NCBI GenBank assembly: GCA_017447485.1
Contig: JAFSNI010000021.1
Location: 1-56,378 of the forward strand
Direction of reading: 5' to 3'
DNA from: Candidatus Saccharimonadota bacterium
Lineage (GTDB): Bacteria > Patescibacteriota > Saccharimonadia > Saccharimonadales > Saccharimonadaceae
DNA length: 56,378 bases
Shown here one piece after another: positions 34,311-43,500 of this stretch. The first letter of the stretch is position 1, and the number at the start of each line of letters is the position of its first letter. The translations under genes and the position numbers were made by a program. The notes beneath the pieces were generated by a model that saw only the letters and a list, made by a program, of their open reading frames with translations, ran no database searches and was not told where the DNA came from.

Positions 34311-36474
34311 CCATATTATAATAATTGTTCAAAAATGCCACCACTGGGCTCATCGTGCCCTCAAAATACTTCAAGTTATTATAAGCCGTTTCTTCTCCGT
34401 CATATTTCCGTAGCGCCTCGGTTGCTCGCGCCAGCGACACATAACGTTGCGCATATTTATAAACATCCCAGTTCGCATTCGAGCTACTATTTACAAATGC
34501 TGCCCCGGTCGCAATTTGTTTTTCCCTTTCTGTAGCGCCGAGAAAAGTTTTTATCATCGAGAGAATATTGTCTAAAAATGAGATTTTGGACCCAGTTTGC
34601 ACCGCACTTAAAATCCCTCCATCCATCACCCCTACTGGTGTAATTCTCTCATCGTTATACTTAATAAAGTCTGCTAAGTCCGAATCGTCTTTAATTACCC
34701 TTACGCCATCCTTTAATTCTGTGTTTGCCTCCACGAATTGGATAAACCCAGCGTCATTAAAAGTATTGTTCAACGTAGAAGTATCAAAAGTTGCCACTGT
34801 TGCGCAAGTCGCCGAACCAACCGCTCCGATCGCCCCCAAAGTTTCACAATCGCCGAAGTTCGCTAAATATGAGTCCGTCTCATCCTCTGCATACACCGCC
34901 GGGAAAATCCCGCTTACCACATTTGCCATCATCTTGGTTAAATTAGTCGCCTTCGCCCCCACGGCCAATTTATATACGATCGCCCCCAGAAAAGTGTTTT
35001 TAGAAGTTATATCTAGTGGTGAGCGATTTAGTCTGTCTGCCGCCGCATCCATCGCGAGCACTGCATTGTTTAGTCGTGCATATTCCTGGATTGCATTACT
35101 ATCTCCCGCCGTCGCTCCACTCGCCTGCGCTAAGGCGCGCCCCACATTCACCGCCCCCTCCACCAGCATTTCACCCCCGGCGATTCCCCCAATACTCTCA
35201 AAATTATTCTTTACTAATGAGTTTTCAATAGTCGGCGTTATGGTGTTTAAAGTCGCCACCGAGGCCCCTTCCGTCCCACTATTTAAAAACCTTCCAATCG
35301 ACCCCTTAATCTTCCCGGCTACCGAAGTTACTGTGCCGAGCAGTGTCTCATCTCCAGCTGTCGCCCCCAACTGATTTTCCACTGTTTTTAGCACCCGATC
35401 CGACGAGTAATTGCTGGTCGCTTGCGTGTCCACCTTCTCCCCCGACAGCACCGCATATAAACTCGGCGCTTCCATCATGCTCCCCTTAACCGTTTTTATC
35501 TCACCCGTCTCCACATCCACCACCGTTGATTCGGTCTCTTGGTATAAGTAATTCATCGTTTCATTAATTTTTGACTCGTTCCCGTCCCCAGCCTTCATCT
35601 TGCTAATATTTTCCATAAAAGCCACAAACAGCAAACTGGACTTTTGTTCTTTCGCAATCGTATCCGCCACATTCAGAGTATCCGCCGCGTTCAAAGTTGC
35701 TAAATTACTACTGCTCGCCGTGTTTTTGTTCCCTACCGTTGTCACAAAATTACTCGCCGTCGTTGCCGCCGCCTCACCCCCAACTGTTTCATACTCATAA
35801 TATTTCTCACCCTGCTCATTTTGTTTTTCCACCAGCTCTACATTATTAACGTCAATATCGTTCCCCTCCCCCATCAGCCCATTCACCACTTCTATAAAAT
35901 CATCTTCCGCCGTATAATTATTGCGATTCGTCCCGATTTTCTTAAATACTTCACTAGCCGCGTCATCATAATAATATGCCGCCCGCGAATAAGTCGCATT
36001 ATTAAACGCATTATAAAGCTGCACGTCGGCATTAACTTCGCGTGCAAAATTTTCCGCCGTCACAATTTTCTCCCCCATCTTCAGTGCTAGATTCGTCCCA
36101 CTCGCCCCTTCTTGAAACTCGCCTTCCGTCACTCTCCCCACTAATACACCGTTATCTTTTAATCGTGCGACCGTATTGTTTGGTACTTCCCCACTCACCA
36201 AAGCTTGTTGAAACACTAAAATCTTACTTTCCACCGCATCAGCATACTGTACATCTGTCTCTTCAATTAATCGCTCCGAAATCGCCACCGGTATCAAATT
36301 CCCTGACGAAAACAACACCACAAACACCAAAATTATCGCCGTCACAAAAGCCGTCGCCGAAAAGCCTTTGATTTTCCTTCCTCGCTTCTCCGCCGACTTT
36401 CCCACCACGTGCGAAATAATCTCCCCCTTTAGAGCCGACTGCTCATTCAGCTTCAACACTTCCTCTGCGGACAT
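34300..36474 (-). CDS. Large single-pass membrane protein of unknown function
   Basis: 724 aa from ATG 36474 (MSAEEVLKLNEQSAL); a longer in-frame extension would run through the divergent promoter. One membrane helix at about 41-63 (AFVTAIILVFVVLFSSGNLIPVA) then about 660 extracytoplasmic residues, Ala/Thr/Asn-rich, mostly helical. The last part has two cysteines (GDCETLG...SATCATV) and a PAVYAED segment. I do not recognise a named domain; large proteins like this occur with CPR secretion/pilus systems. A TGTTATAAT box lies 9 nt before the ATG. Confidence 0.7.
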   Translation of the reverse strand: MSAEEVLKLNEQSALKGEIISHVVGKSAEKRGRKIKGFSATAFVTAIILVFVVLFSSGNLIPVAISERLIEETDVQYADAVESKILVFQQALVSGEVPNNTVARLKDNGVLVGRVTEGEFQEGASGTNLALKMGEKIVTAENFAREVNADVQLYNAFNNATYSRAAYYYDDAASEVFKKIGTNRNNYTAEDDFIEVVNGLMGEGNDIDVNNVELVEKQNEQGEKYYEYETVGGEAAATTASNFVTTVGNKNTASSSNLATLNAADTLNVADTIAKEQKSSLLFVAFMENISKMKAGDGNESKINETMNYLYQETESTVVDVETGEIKTVKGSMMEAPSLYAVLSGEKVDTQATSNYSSDRVLKTVENQLGATAGDETLLGTVTSVAGKIKGSIGRFLNSGTEGASVATLNTITPTIENSLVKNNFESIGGIAGGEMLVEGAVNVGRALAQASGATAGDSNAIQEYARLNNAVLAMDAAADRLNRSPLDITSKNTFLGAIVYKLAVGAKATNLTKMMANVVSGIFPAVYAEDETDSYLANFGDCETLGAIGAVGSATCATVATFDTSTLNNTFNDAGFIQFVEANTELKDGVRVIKDDSDLADFIKYNDERITPVGVMDGGILSAVQTGSKISFLDNILSMIKTFLGATEREKQIATGAAFVNSSSNANWDVYKYAQRYVSLARATEALRKYDGEETAYNNLKYFEGTMSPVVAFLNNYYNMASK

Positions 36475-36514
36475 ATTATATATATTATAACATATTTCTG
36501 CTATAATATATAGT

Positions 36515-37663
36515 ATGGTTAAAATAGAGAAAATCATTCCGGGCGGTGAAGCTCTCGGTGTTAAAGATGACGGCAAGAAGATTTTTTTCTGGAACGCCTT
36601 GCCGGGCGAAACCGTCGAAGATTTTAGAACCACCAAAATCAAATCCAACTTCGAAGAAGCGGTTGCGCTTAAAATTATAAATGAATCGCCTTCCCGTGTC
36701 AACCCGAAAGACTCTTGTTTTCTCTCTACTTCCCCATGGCAAATTATCGACTACGAGTATGAACTTGAACTTAAGAAGTCTCTCGTTGTCGAAATTTTTC
36801 GCGAACACGGCATTAAGATTGAAACCCCAGAAATCCTTACCGACGGTCATGACTACTTTTATCGCAACAAAATGGAATATGCCCTTTATTGGGACAAAGA
36901 GCAATCAAAAATTCGTCTTGCTTTTCACGCGCGCGGCTCCCATCAAAAAATCCCAGTTGAAAAGTCTTCCATCGAGCGCCCCGAACTTTTCCTCGCCGCT
37001 CAAAAAATTATAGATGATCTTAACAAAAACCACGAAGAAGCCAGAAAATACCAATCTCTTCTTCTTCGCTGCAACCAAAATGGCGAGGTCTCCGGCGGGC
37101 TTTTTGAAAACGGCCGGTCCCACCCAAAGTTTAAGAACCTCACCGATACAATTCTTGGTCACAAATATTCCTATTCCCCAAATGGCTTTTTTCAAATTAA
37201 CCTCCCAGTTTACGAAATGGCGCTTACCGAAATTAAATCACATATTAAGACGAACGAAGTTCTCGACCTCTACGCCGGCGTTGGTACCATCGGCCTTTCC
37301 GTCGCCCGCGATAAGTTCCTTACCCTCGTCGAAGTCGACAAATCTGCTTTCGAAGAATTAAAAAATAATGCTAGGGATTTAAACGCCACTACCATTTTAG
37401 ATAAATCCGAAAATGTCACAAATTACATTGCGCCTGACCAAACTGTTATTTTGGACCCTCCTCGCGCCGGTTGCGACCGCAAATTGATTGATAAGCTTCT
37501 TGAAATTAAGCCTGCAAAAATTATTTATCTCTCCTGCAACCCCTCCACTCAAGCTCGCGATATCAAACTTTTGCTCGAAAAATATAAGATTAATACTATT
37601 AAAACTTATAATTTCTTTCCGCATACCCCTCACATCGAAAACCTAGTTGTGCTATCATTATAA
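36515..37663 (+). CDS. TrmA/RumA-family RNA (uracil-5-)methyltransferase
   Basis: 382 aa. An N-terminal TRAM-like OB region (VKIEKIIPGGEALG), a SAM-binding motif DLYAGVGTIGLSVA (about 250-263), the DPPRAG motif and the catalytic cysteine in YLSCNPSTQARD. Only one of the N-terminal Fe-S cysteines of RlmD is seen, so a cluster is unlikely. It methylates C5 of a uridine in tRNA or 23S rRNA; the target cannot be decided here. TATAAT at 36502-36507 is 7 nt before the ATG. Confidence 0.88.
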   Translation: MVKIEKIIPGGEALGVKDDGKKIFFWNALPGETVEDFRTTKIKSNFEEAVALKIINESPSRVNPKDSCFLSTSPWQIIDYEYELELKKSLVVEIFREHGIKIETPEILTDGHDYFYRNKMEYALYWDKEQSKIRLAFHARGSHQKIPVEKSSIERPELFLAAQKIIDDLNKNHEEARKYQSLLLRCNQNGEVSGGLFENGRSHPKFKNLTDTILGHKYSYSPNGFFQINLPVYEMALTEIKSHIKTNEVLDLYAGVGTIGLSVARDKFLTLVEVDKSAFEELKNNARDLNATTILDKSENVTNYIAPDQTVILDPPRAGCDRKLIDKLLEIKPAKIIYLSCNPSTQARDIKLLLEKYKINTIKTYNFFPHTPHIENLVVLSL

Positions 37664-37664
37664 T

Positions 37665-38342
37665 ATGAATAGAAAAAATTTTTTCTTCATTTTAATCAAT
37701 CTGTTCATTTTTATTACTACGGCCATCGCTGTGCCGGTCACCCTAATAGTTGGCTCGCGTGCTACTCGCCTTGACAACCTTGGCATCCCTTACTGGGAGC
37801 ACATTGTTACCTTCACTATTTTAAGCAATATCTTTTTAGGACTTGTTGCCCTAGCCACCGTCCTCATTGCCATCGTCAATTTTAACAAAAATCGCCCTCT
37901 GCCCAAAACCCTTACTACTTGGTATCTCACTGCCGCCAGCGCTGGAATATTAACCTTCCTTACGGTCGTTCTTTTCCTCGCCCCCATGCGCGCCATTGGC
38001 GGCAAAAACTACTTCGATATGCTACTCGAATCAATGTTCTTTTTACATTTTCTAAATCCCCTTCTCGCTGCCCTCACCTTCATTTTTCTGATGGATGGCG
38101 CCAAAGTCCAGCTAAAGTCTCGTCTTCTCGCCGTCCTGCCTATTATCATCTACGCCATTCCGTATGCCACTTGCGTCATCATCTTAAAAATCTGGCCAGA
38201 TTTTTATGGTGTCACTTTTGGTGGTCGCTATTATCTTACTCCGCTAGTTTTTCTAGTCTTCTGTGCCGTACTATTTGGCATTTCTTCTGCTCTCGCCTGG
38301 CTACATAACAAAAGACTTCAAAAAACACCTAAAATATGTTAA
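37665..38342 (+). CDS. Six-TM membrane protein (Pr6Pr-like), unknown role
   Basis: 225 aa from ATG 37665, just after the methyltransferase stop. About six membrane helices (FFFILINLFIFITTAIAV at the start, FTILSNIFLGLVALATVL, LTTWYLTAASAGILTFLTVVLF, and later ones) with conserved-looking HFLNPLLA and GRYYLTP. The helix pattern and the H-x2-NP segment resemble the Pr6Pr family, a tentative call. An extended -10 TGC-TATCAT ends 6 nt before the ATG. Confidence 0.7.
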   Translation: MNRKNFFFILINLFIFITTAIAVPVTLIVGSRATRLDNLGIPYWEHIVTFTILSNIFLGLVALATVLIAIVNFNKNRPLPKTLTTWYLTAASAGILTFLTVVLFLAPMRAIGGKNYFDMLLESMFFLHFLNPLLAALTFIFLMDGAKVQLKSRLLAVLPIIIYAIPYATCVIILKIWPDFYGVTFGGRYYLTPLVFLVFCAVLFGISSALAWLHNKRLQKTPKIC

Positions 38343-38356
38343 AATTTTTCTAAGAC

Positions 38357-38446
38357 GGAAGTGTGTCCGAGTGGTTTAAGGAGCACGCTTGGAAAGCGTG
38401 TGAACTCGCAAGGGTTCCGGAGGTTCGAATCCTCTCGCTTCCGCCA
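38357..38446 (+). tRNA. tRNA-Ser(GGA)
   Basis: 90 nt, acceptor GGAAGTG with CGCTTCC, long variable arm, TTCGAAT T-loop, encoded CCA, anticodon GGA at 38391-38393. The next gene starts only 7 nt after the CCA with no terminator between, so the mRNA may be released by tRNA 3' processing. Confidence 0.93.
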
Positions 38447-38453
38447 TTAATAT

Positions 38454-39215
38454 ATGAACGAAGAAATTATCGAACTTAAGGGTCTGACGAAACGCTACGG
38501 TTACGGTGATACTGAATCTTTCGCTCTGAAAGATTTCGATCTCACCATCAAACGTGGCGAGTTTATTATGATTATGGGCCCGTCCGGCTGCGGCAAAACT
38601 ACTTTGCTCAACATCATCGGACTTTTAGATCGCCCCACCAGTGGCGAATATATTTTAAATGGCGAAAATATTGCTAATGTTTCTTCCTCTCGTCAAGCTC
38701 GCATCCGTGCCAAAAAAATCGGCTTCATTTTCCAAAATTTCAACCTCATCGAAGACTTGTCTATTCTTGAAAATGTTGCCTTGCCACTAATCTATGTCGG
38801 CCAACCTCGCACGGTCAGGCTTAAAAACGCTTCCGAGTCTCTTAAACGTTTCCATCTGGGCGAAAAAGAATATTATTATCCGTCGCAACTTTCTGGTGGC
38901 CAACAACAGCGCGCCGCTATTGCCCGCGCGGTAGTTTCTAATCCAGAAATTATCCTTGCCGACGAGCCTACCGGCAATTTGGATTCCCGCACTTCTTACA
39001 TGGTGATGGACGAACTTAAAAAGATTCACGCCGAAGGCAACACGATTGTTATGGTGACCCACAACCCAGCCTTAACGGTCTATGCTACGCGCGTCATCAA
39101 TATGCTTGATGGCCAAATTGCCACTGATGTTAAGACCGTCGCCGACCATAATCTCCCGCAACCTATTAATGTTAAAGTTAAAAAACGCAAACATCTTAAA
39201 AAGAGGAGGCACTAA
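38454..39215 (+). CDS. ABC transporter ATPase, MacB/LolD type
   Basis: 253 aa. Walker [16 protein letters not shown] (about 42-56), Q-loop [18 protein letters not shown], signature [15 protein letters not shown], Walker [14 protein letters not shown]. The C-terminal tail is basic ([13 protein letters not shown]). With the FtsX-type permease downstream it forms a mechanotransmission ABC system, which may work on lipoproteins, peptides or toxins. It lies 7 nt behind tRNA-Ser(GGA). The permease start overlaps its stop (TAATG). Confidence 0.93.
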   Translation: MNEEIIELKGLTKRYGYGDTESFALKDFDLTIKRGEFIMIMGPSGCGKTTLLNIIGLLDRPTSGEYILNGENIANVSSSRQARIRAKKIGFIFQNFNLIEDLSILENVALPLIYVGQPRTVRLKNASESLKRFHLGEKEYYYPSQLSGGQQQRAAIARAVVSNPEIILADEPTGNLDSRTSYMVMDELKKIHAEGNTIVMVTHNPALTVYATRVINMLDGQIATDVKTVADHNLPQPINVKVKKRKHLKKRRH

Positions 39216-40444
39216 TGGCTTTATTATTTCGTACCCACTTGCGACTTGCTTATACCTCGATTAAAGAACACCGCACTCGGTCCTTCTTGACCTGCCTCGG
39301 CATCGCCATTGGTATCGCCAGCATCATTTTAATCTTAAGCCTCACTGGCAGTATTTCCCGACTTGTCTCCAGCGAAATCGAGGGCATTGGCCCAGACTTA
39401 ATCGTTGTGCGCCCTAGCACTACCAAAGATAGTTTAACTTCCGCCATCGAAGAACTTACGTCCGCCAACTCGTTTGAACGCAGTAATCTCACGATTACTG
39501 ACACTAATGTTATTGCTGGTATTGAGCAAATTACTGCCGTCGCACCGATCTCTTTATCCGTCACCACAGTTTCAGACGAAGACAACACCGTTGCTTCCGC
39601 CAATGTGCTTGGCACTACCCCAGATTTTTTCAAAATTGAAAATCTCGCGTTTCGCTACGGTGTCGCCCTGAGCGACAAGAACAAAGAAAACTCCATCGTC
39701 ATTGGCCATATGCTCTCGCTGTATCTGTTTAAGACTTCTAACCCAGTTGGGCGCACCTTAACTTTCCGTGGCCAACGCTTTATTGTTGTCGGCGTTTTGG
39801 AGGAGACTACTGAATCTATCAACTTTAACAATATTGACTATAACAACACACTTATCATGGATATCAATGTTCTTAATAACCTAATCGGCTCACTCCAAGT
39901 GCAACAAATCAACGCCAAAGCCGCCAGCACTAGTGAGTTGCCAGCAATCGCCGAGCAAATCAAAACCTCTCTCATCGCCGAACACGCTGGCGACACCAAC
40001 TTCACCGTTGCTTATGGCGATTCCATCACTCATCCAGCCGGCGCTCTTCTTGGTATTGTCTCTGGCGCGTTGGCTCTTGTAGCAGGGGTTTCGTTGGTGG
40101 TTGGCGGCATTGGTGTCATGAATATCATGCTCGTCTCGGTTTCTGAGCGCACTCACGAAATCGGTATCCGCAAAGCCGTTGGTGCTTCTTCCCGCAATAT
40201 ATTGATGCAATTTATGTTCGAATCCATGATTTTGTCAATTTTTGGTGGCTTTTTAGGCATCGTTTTGGGTTACGCCTTTGCTTTTATTCTCTCCGGCTTT
40301 ACTCCGTTCGAGCCTTACTTGAGTTGGCGCATCCTGTTAGTTGTCTTCGTCACGACTATCATTGTTGGAATTATTTTTGGCATCTACCCCGCTATTAAAG
40401 CTGCCTCTAAAAGCTCGATTGAATCCCTTAAGCATTATCGCTGA
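39215..40444 (+). CDS. MacB/FtsX-like ABC permease
   Basis: 409 aa. One N-terminal membrane helix (about residues 22-47), a periplasmic/extracellular MacB-PCD domain of about 220 residues, then three C-terminal helices with the FtsX signature MLVSVSERTHEIGIRKAVGAS. Typical for MacB-family half permeases, which dimerise and pair with the ATPase encoded just upstream. An outer-membrane partner is not expected in Saccharibacteria (monoderm). Confidence 0.92.
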   Translation: MALLFRTHLRLAYTSIKEHRTRSFLTCLGIAIGIASIILILSLTGSISRLVSSEIEGIGPDLIVVRPSTTKDSLTSAIEELTSANSFERSNLTITDTNVIAGIEQITAVAPISLSVTTVSDEDNTVASANVLGTTPDFFKIENLAFRYGVALSDKNKENSIVIGHMLSLYLFKTSNPVGRTLTFRGQRFIVVGVLEETTESINFNNIDYNNTLIMDINVLNNLIGSLQVQQINAKAASTSELPAIAEQIKTSLIAEHAGDTNFTVAYGDSITHPAGALLGIVSGALALVAGVSLVVGGIGVMNIMLVSVSERTHEIGIRKAVGASSRNILMQFMFESMILSIFGGFLGIVLGYAFAFILSGFTPFEPYLSWRILLVVFVTTIIVGIIFGIYPAIKAASKSSIESLKHYR

Positions 40445-40461
40445 TATGCTATAATTAAATC

Positions 40462-41700
40462 ATGAAAGAGTTACTAGAAAAATTACCGTTTTATAATCAG
40501 GCCGTCCTACCATATCATCTTGCTCAATCTATCGCGGCCAATCTTAAATATCATTCCCCTGCCAAAAAGCTTCGCGTCATCGGCGTCACTGGCACCAATG
40601 GTAAAACCACCACTTGTTTTATGATTTGGAATATGCTAAATCAGGCCGGTTTCAGAACTGGTCTCATGACTACCGTTGCTTGGGGTATTGACAAGCTAAA
40701 ACCCGAGCTTGGCCATATGACCACCGTCGATGCAAACACTCTAAATCGTCGTATCGCTGAAATTAAAAACCAAGGCGCCGAGTTCCTCGTCCTCGAGGTC
40801 ACTTCCCACGCCCTGGCCGAATTTCGTACCCTCGGTATTCCGTTCGAAATTGCCGTTTTCACGAATCTCACCCACGACCATCTCGACTATCATAAAACTC
40901 TCACTAATTACCGTAACGCCAAGGGTAAGTTATTCAAAAAAGCCAAATTTAGTATCTTAAATGCCGACGATAAGGCGACCAATTATTACAAAACTCTCTC
41001 TCGAGAATATATCACATATGGTATAAAAAACGGCGAAAATCGTCCAAAATCCATAAAATTAGGCATTTCTGGCGTAAAATATTCGTTTAGTGATATGAAT
41101 ATTGAAACTAAAATTCCTGGCGAATTTAATGTTTTAAATTCTCTCGCCACCGTTCTCGTCGGCCAAAAGCTCGGACTTTCTAAAGGACAAATTGAAACTG
41201 GTATCAGCTCACTCGAAAGCGTTGAGGGTCGCATGAACATCATTGACGAAGGTCAGCCGTTCACCATTATTGTTGACTATGCCCACACCCCAGATGCTAT
41301 CGAAAAAGTTTTCGATTCTGTCCCTAGTCACAAGGGGCGCATCATTTCTGTTCATGGCGGCGCCGGCCGTCGCGACCCGGCTACTCGGGGGGTTCGTGGT
41401 CGTATTCTCGCCAAGTATTCTGATATTGTCATTATCACCGAAGACGACTCTCGCGATGAAGATCCTGAAAAAATCGCGAATGCTTTTATTGAAGGCGCCG
41501 AAAAACAAGGCAAGATCCTCGGCAAAGATTTATTCAAAGAATTAGATCGCAAAAAGGCTATCGGACTCGCCTTAAAATTAGCCAAGAAAGGCGACCTCGT
41601 TCTGATTCTTGGCAAGGGTCACGAAAAAACCATTCTTCGCGCCGACGGCGCCCACTCATTTGAAGACATCAAAGTCGTTAAGAGTCTACTTCGTAATTAG
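40462..41700 (+). CDS. murE: MurE-like UDP-MurNAc-tripeptide synthetase
   Basis: 412 aa. ATP-binding GVTGTNGKTTTCF (about 39-51), substrate motifs TVDANTLNRRI and VLEVTSHAL, NLTHDHLDYHKT, and the C-terminal DYAHTPDAIEKV...HGGAGRRDPATR. The usual DNPR amino-acid selectivity motif is replaced by EDDSRDEDP, so the third residue of the peptide cannot be predicted. The N-terminal UDP-binding domain is shorter than in E. coli MurE. TATAAT is 6 nt before the ATG. The 3' end overlaps the convergent Mur-like gene by 23 nt. Confidence 0.85.
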   Translation: MKELLEKLPFYNQAVLPYHLAQSIAANLKYHSPAKKLRVIGVTGTNGKTTTCFMIWNMLNQAGFRTGLMTTVAWGIDKLKPELGHMTTVDANTLNRRIAEIKNQGAEFLVLEVTSHALAEFRTLGIPFEIAVFTNLTHDHLDYHKTLTNYRNAKGKLFKKAKFSILNADDKATNYYKTLSREYITYGIKNGENRPKSIKLGISGVKYSFSDMNIETKIPGEFNVLNSLATVLVGQKLGLSKGQIETGISSLESVEGRMNIIDEGQPFTIIVDYAHTPDAIEKVFDSVPSHKGRIISVHGGAGRRDPATRGVRGRILAKYSDIVIITEDDSRDEDPEKIANAFIEGAEKQGKILGKDLFKELDRKKAIGLALKLAKKGDLVLILGKGHEKTILRADGAHSFEDIKVVKSLLRN

Positions 41701-42427
41701 CGATACCATCAATAATGTGATCGCTTTTTACGCCCATTGCCTCGGCAATCGCCGTTGCGCACGCCATATACGACACCGCCGTTTCTCCTGGCACAAAAGT
41801 TGCCACCGAAATTACTTCTGACTTCATCGACAAGGTCGCCTCAGTTCCCTTCGCATAGAGTTTCGAATTCAAAATCTTTACATCTTTCCCTGTTAAACCA
41901 TAATCAAGTGTCTGTTTTGTTCCCTTAAATTCGCTAAAGGTATCATAATTAGCATCATCGTGGTTTAAAACTACAACTTCTGGTTTCATATCGAACAAAG
42001 TTTTTTCCGAATCAAGATATTCTTCTGCCGTCATGTCGTTTAAGGAGGACGCTACAAAATTTGTCATCGCCGCCACGTGAACCGGCAACCCATAAAACAC
42101 GTTATCGCGCAAAGTTTCCGCCGGCACCGTTACGATCACCACGTTCGCCCCCGCTTTCCACGCTTCCGACAAAAATTTATGCAACATCCCAAGCTTAAAC
42201 GGCTGGTCGCTCGCAAGCACCGCCACCTGTTCTCCCGACGACTTCAAAATCTCATGCACAAAATGCGCCACCGTCGTCTTCCCCGTCGTCCCAGTAATCG
42301 CCACCACCTTCATATCTTTCACTGGATTGCCATAATACGACTTCAAAAGCCCTACTTTAATTTTTTGCGCTTTCAGTTTCAGCCCACCATTTTTGTTTTT
42401 AGCCCTAGATTTCTCTCGCTTTTCCAT
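41678..42427 (-). CDS. Truncated Mur-ligase-like protein (central domain only)
   Basis: 249 aa. It has the Mur ATP-binding loop VVAITGTTGKTTVAHF (about 41-56) and a central-domain pattern (NFVASSLNDMTAEEYLDSEKTLFD, VVVLNHDDANYDTF), but ends where the C-terminal Mur domain would begin. A lysine-rich N-terminus is present. The full-length MurE-like gene lies immediately opposite and overlaps it by 23 nt. It is probably a paralogue with a separate role or a half-enzyme; activity is unknown. TAGAAT box 6 nt before the ATG. Confidence 0.75.
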   Translation of the reverse strand: MEKREKSRAKNKNGGLKLKAQKIKVGLLKSYYGNPVKDMKVVAITGTTGKTTVAHFVHEILKSSGEQVAVLASDQPFKLGMLHKFLSEAWKAGANVVIVTVPAETLRDNVFYGLPVHVAAMTNFVASSLNDMTAEEYLDSEKTLFDMKPEVVVLNHDDANYDTFSEFKGTKQTLDYGLTGKDVKILNSKLYAKGTEATLSMKSEVISVATFVPGETAVSYMACATAIAEAMGVKSDHIIDGIANYEVDS

Positions 42428-42465
42428 ACCTCAATTCTATCACCTTTCCTTTAAAAATAAAAACA

Positions 42466-43470
42466 TTACTCTAATAATTTACACACCAAACTCACAATCA
42501 GCGCCTTCTCAGAAGGTTCGCTCTCCGCAATCAATAGCGCAATCGCCGTCAGTGCCCGGTCCGAAATCTTCGTTTCCCCCTTATCAGTCAAATGACAATC
42601 ATTCATCGTCAGAAACAGCACAAAGAGCAGTGCCCCAATCCGCTTATTCCCATCATAAAACGGGTGGTCTTTAATCACAAAATATAACAAATTCGCCGCC
42701 TTCTCTGGCACGCTCGGATAAAGCTCCTTTCCGTCAAAACTCTGAAAAATCGCGTTCAGATTCCCTTCAAAACTCCCGTTCCGCCGCTTCCCAAACAGCT
42801 CCGACCCGCCCACACTCTCGCGCAACTGTTCCACCGCGTTCGAGCACATCTCTACCGTCAGTTCCCTTTGCTTCCGCTTCGAGCTCATAAACGACAAGTC
42901 AATATGTCCGTCGTCGTATTCTTCCAGCGTCTTAAAGCTCCCCGCATACCGCGAAATCACCTCAATAATCCCATTCGCTTCCCCGGCATCTAGCTCGTTC
43001 CTCGTCGTCAGCCGCCGCACAATCGCCATCATATCCTCAACATCGTGTAACTTCTTTATCTCGCCCCGCTCCGCCAAAGTCGCCAGCCGCCGCTCGTTCA
43101 CCGCCACTCCGCCCGTTACATACCGTTTCAAAACCGAAGTCGCCCAAATCCGAAATTTCGTCGCCTTCTTCGAATTCACCCGATACCCCACCGAAATAAT
43201 CGCATCAAGATTAAAAATATCTACTTCGCGTCGAACAATTCTAGCCCCCTCTTTTCGAACTTGTGCATTTTTTGCACAGGTTCGTTCTTTTTCGAGTTCA
43301 CCCTCTTTATAGATATTGTTTATATGCCGGACAATCACAGTTCGGTCAACTCCAAATACATCCGCAATCTGTTCATAAGTTGCCCAAATTGTCTCTCTTT
43401 CCGCGTCCACATCAAAAACCACTTCCCCCTTCAGCCCTTCATAAATCTCAATTCTCTTTTCACCTTCCAT
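42466..43470 (-). CDS. RhuM-Fic/DOC fusion protein
   Basis: 334 aa. The N-terminal half matches the RhuM family (FGVDRTVIVRHINNIYKEGEL, EVDIFNLDAIISVGYRVNSKKATKFRIWAT). The C-terminal half has the Fic/Doc motif HPFYDGNKRIGALLF (about 267-281), which transfers AMP or a phosphate group to target proteins. Such fusions are often toxins or phage-related effectors. I did not see a separate antitoxin gene. The -10 box TGC-TATAAT is 8 nt before the ATG and next to the divergent CofE promoter. Confidence 0.88.
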   Translation of the reverse strand: MEGEKRIEIYEGLKGEVVFDVDAERETIWATYEQIADVFGVDRTVIVRHINNIYKEGELEKERTCAKNAQVRKEGARIVRREVDIFNLDAIISVGYRVNSKKATKFRIWATSVLKRYVTGGVAVNERRLATLAERGEIKKLHDVEDMMAIVRRLTTRNELDAGEANGIIEVISRYAGSFKTLEEYDDGHIDLSFMSSKRKQRELTVEMCSNAVEQLRESVGGSELFGKRRNGSFEGNLNAIFQSFDGKELYPSVPEKAANLLYFVIKDHPFYDGNKRIGALLFVLFLTMNDCHLTDKGETKISDRALTAIALLIAESEPSEKALIVSLVCKLLE

Positions 43471-43500
43471 TTATCCCCATTATAGCATATAATATAAGGT

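Noticed and set aside
34568-35374. 268-aa plus-strand frame opposite the 724-aa gene
   Set aside because: Antisense shadow rich in Ser/Pro/Ala without start signals.
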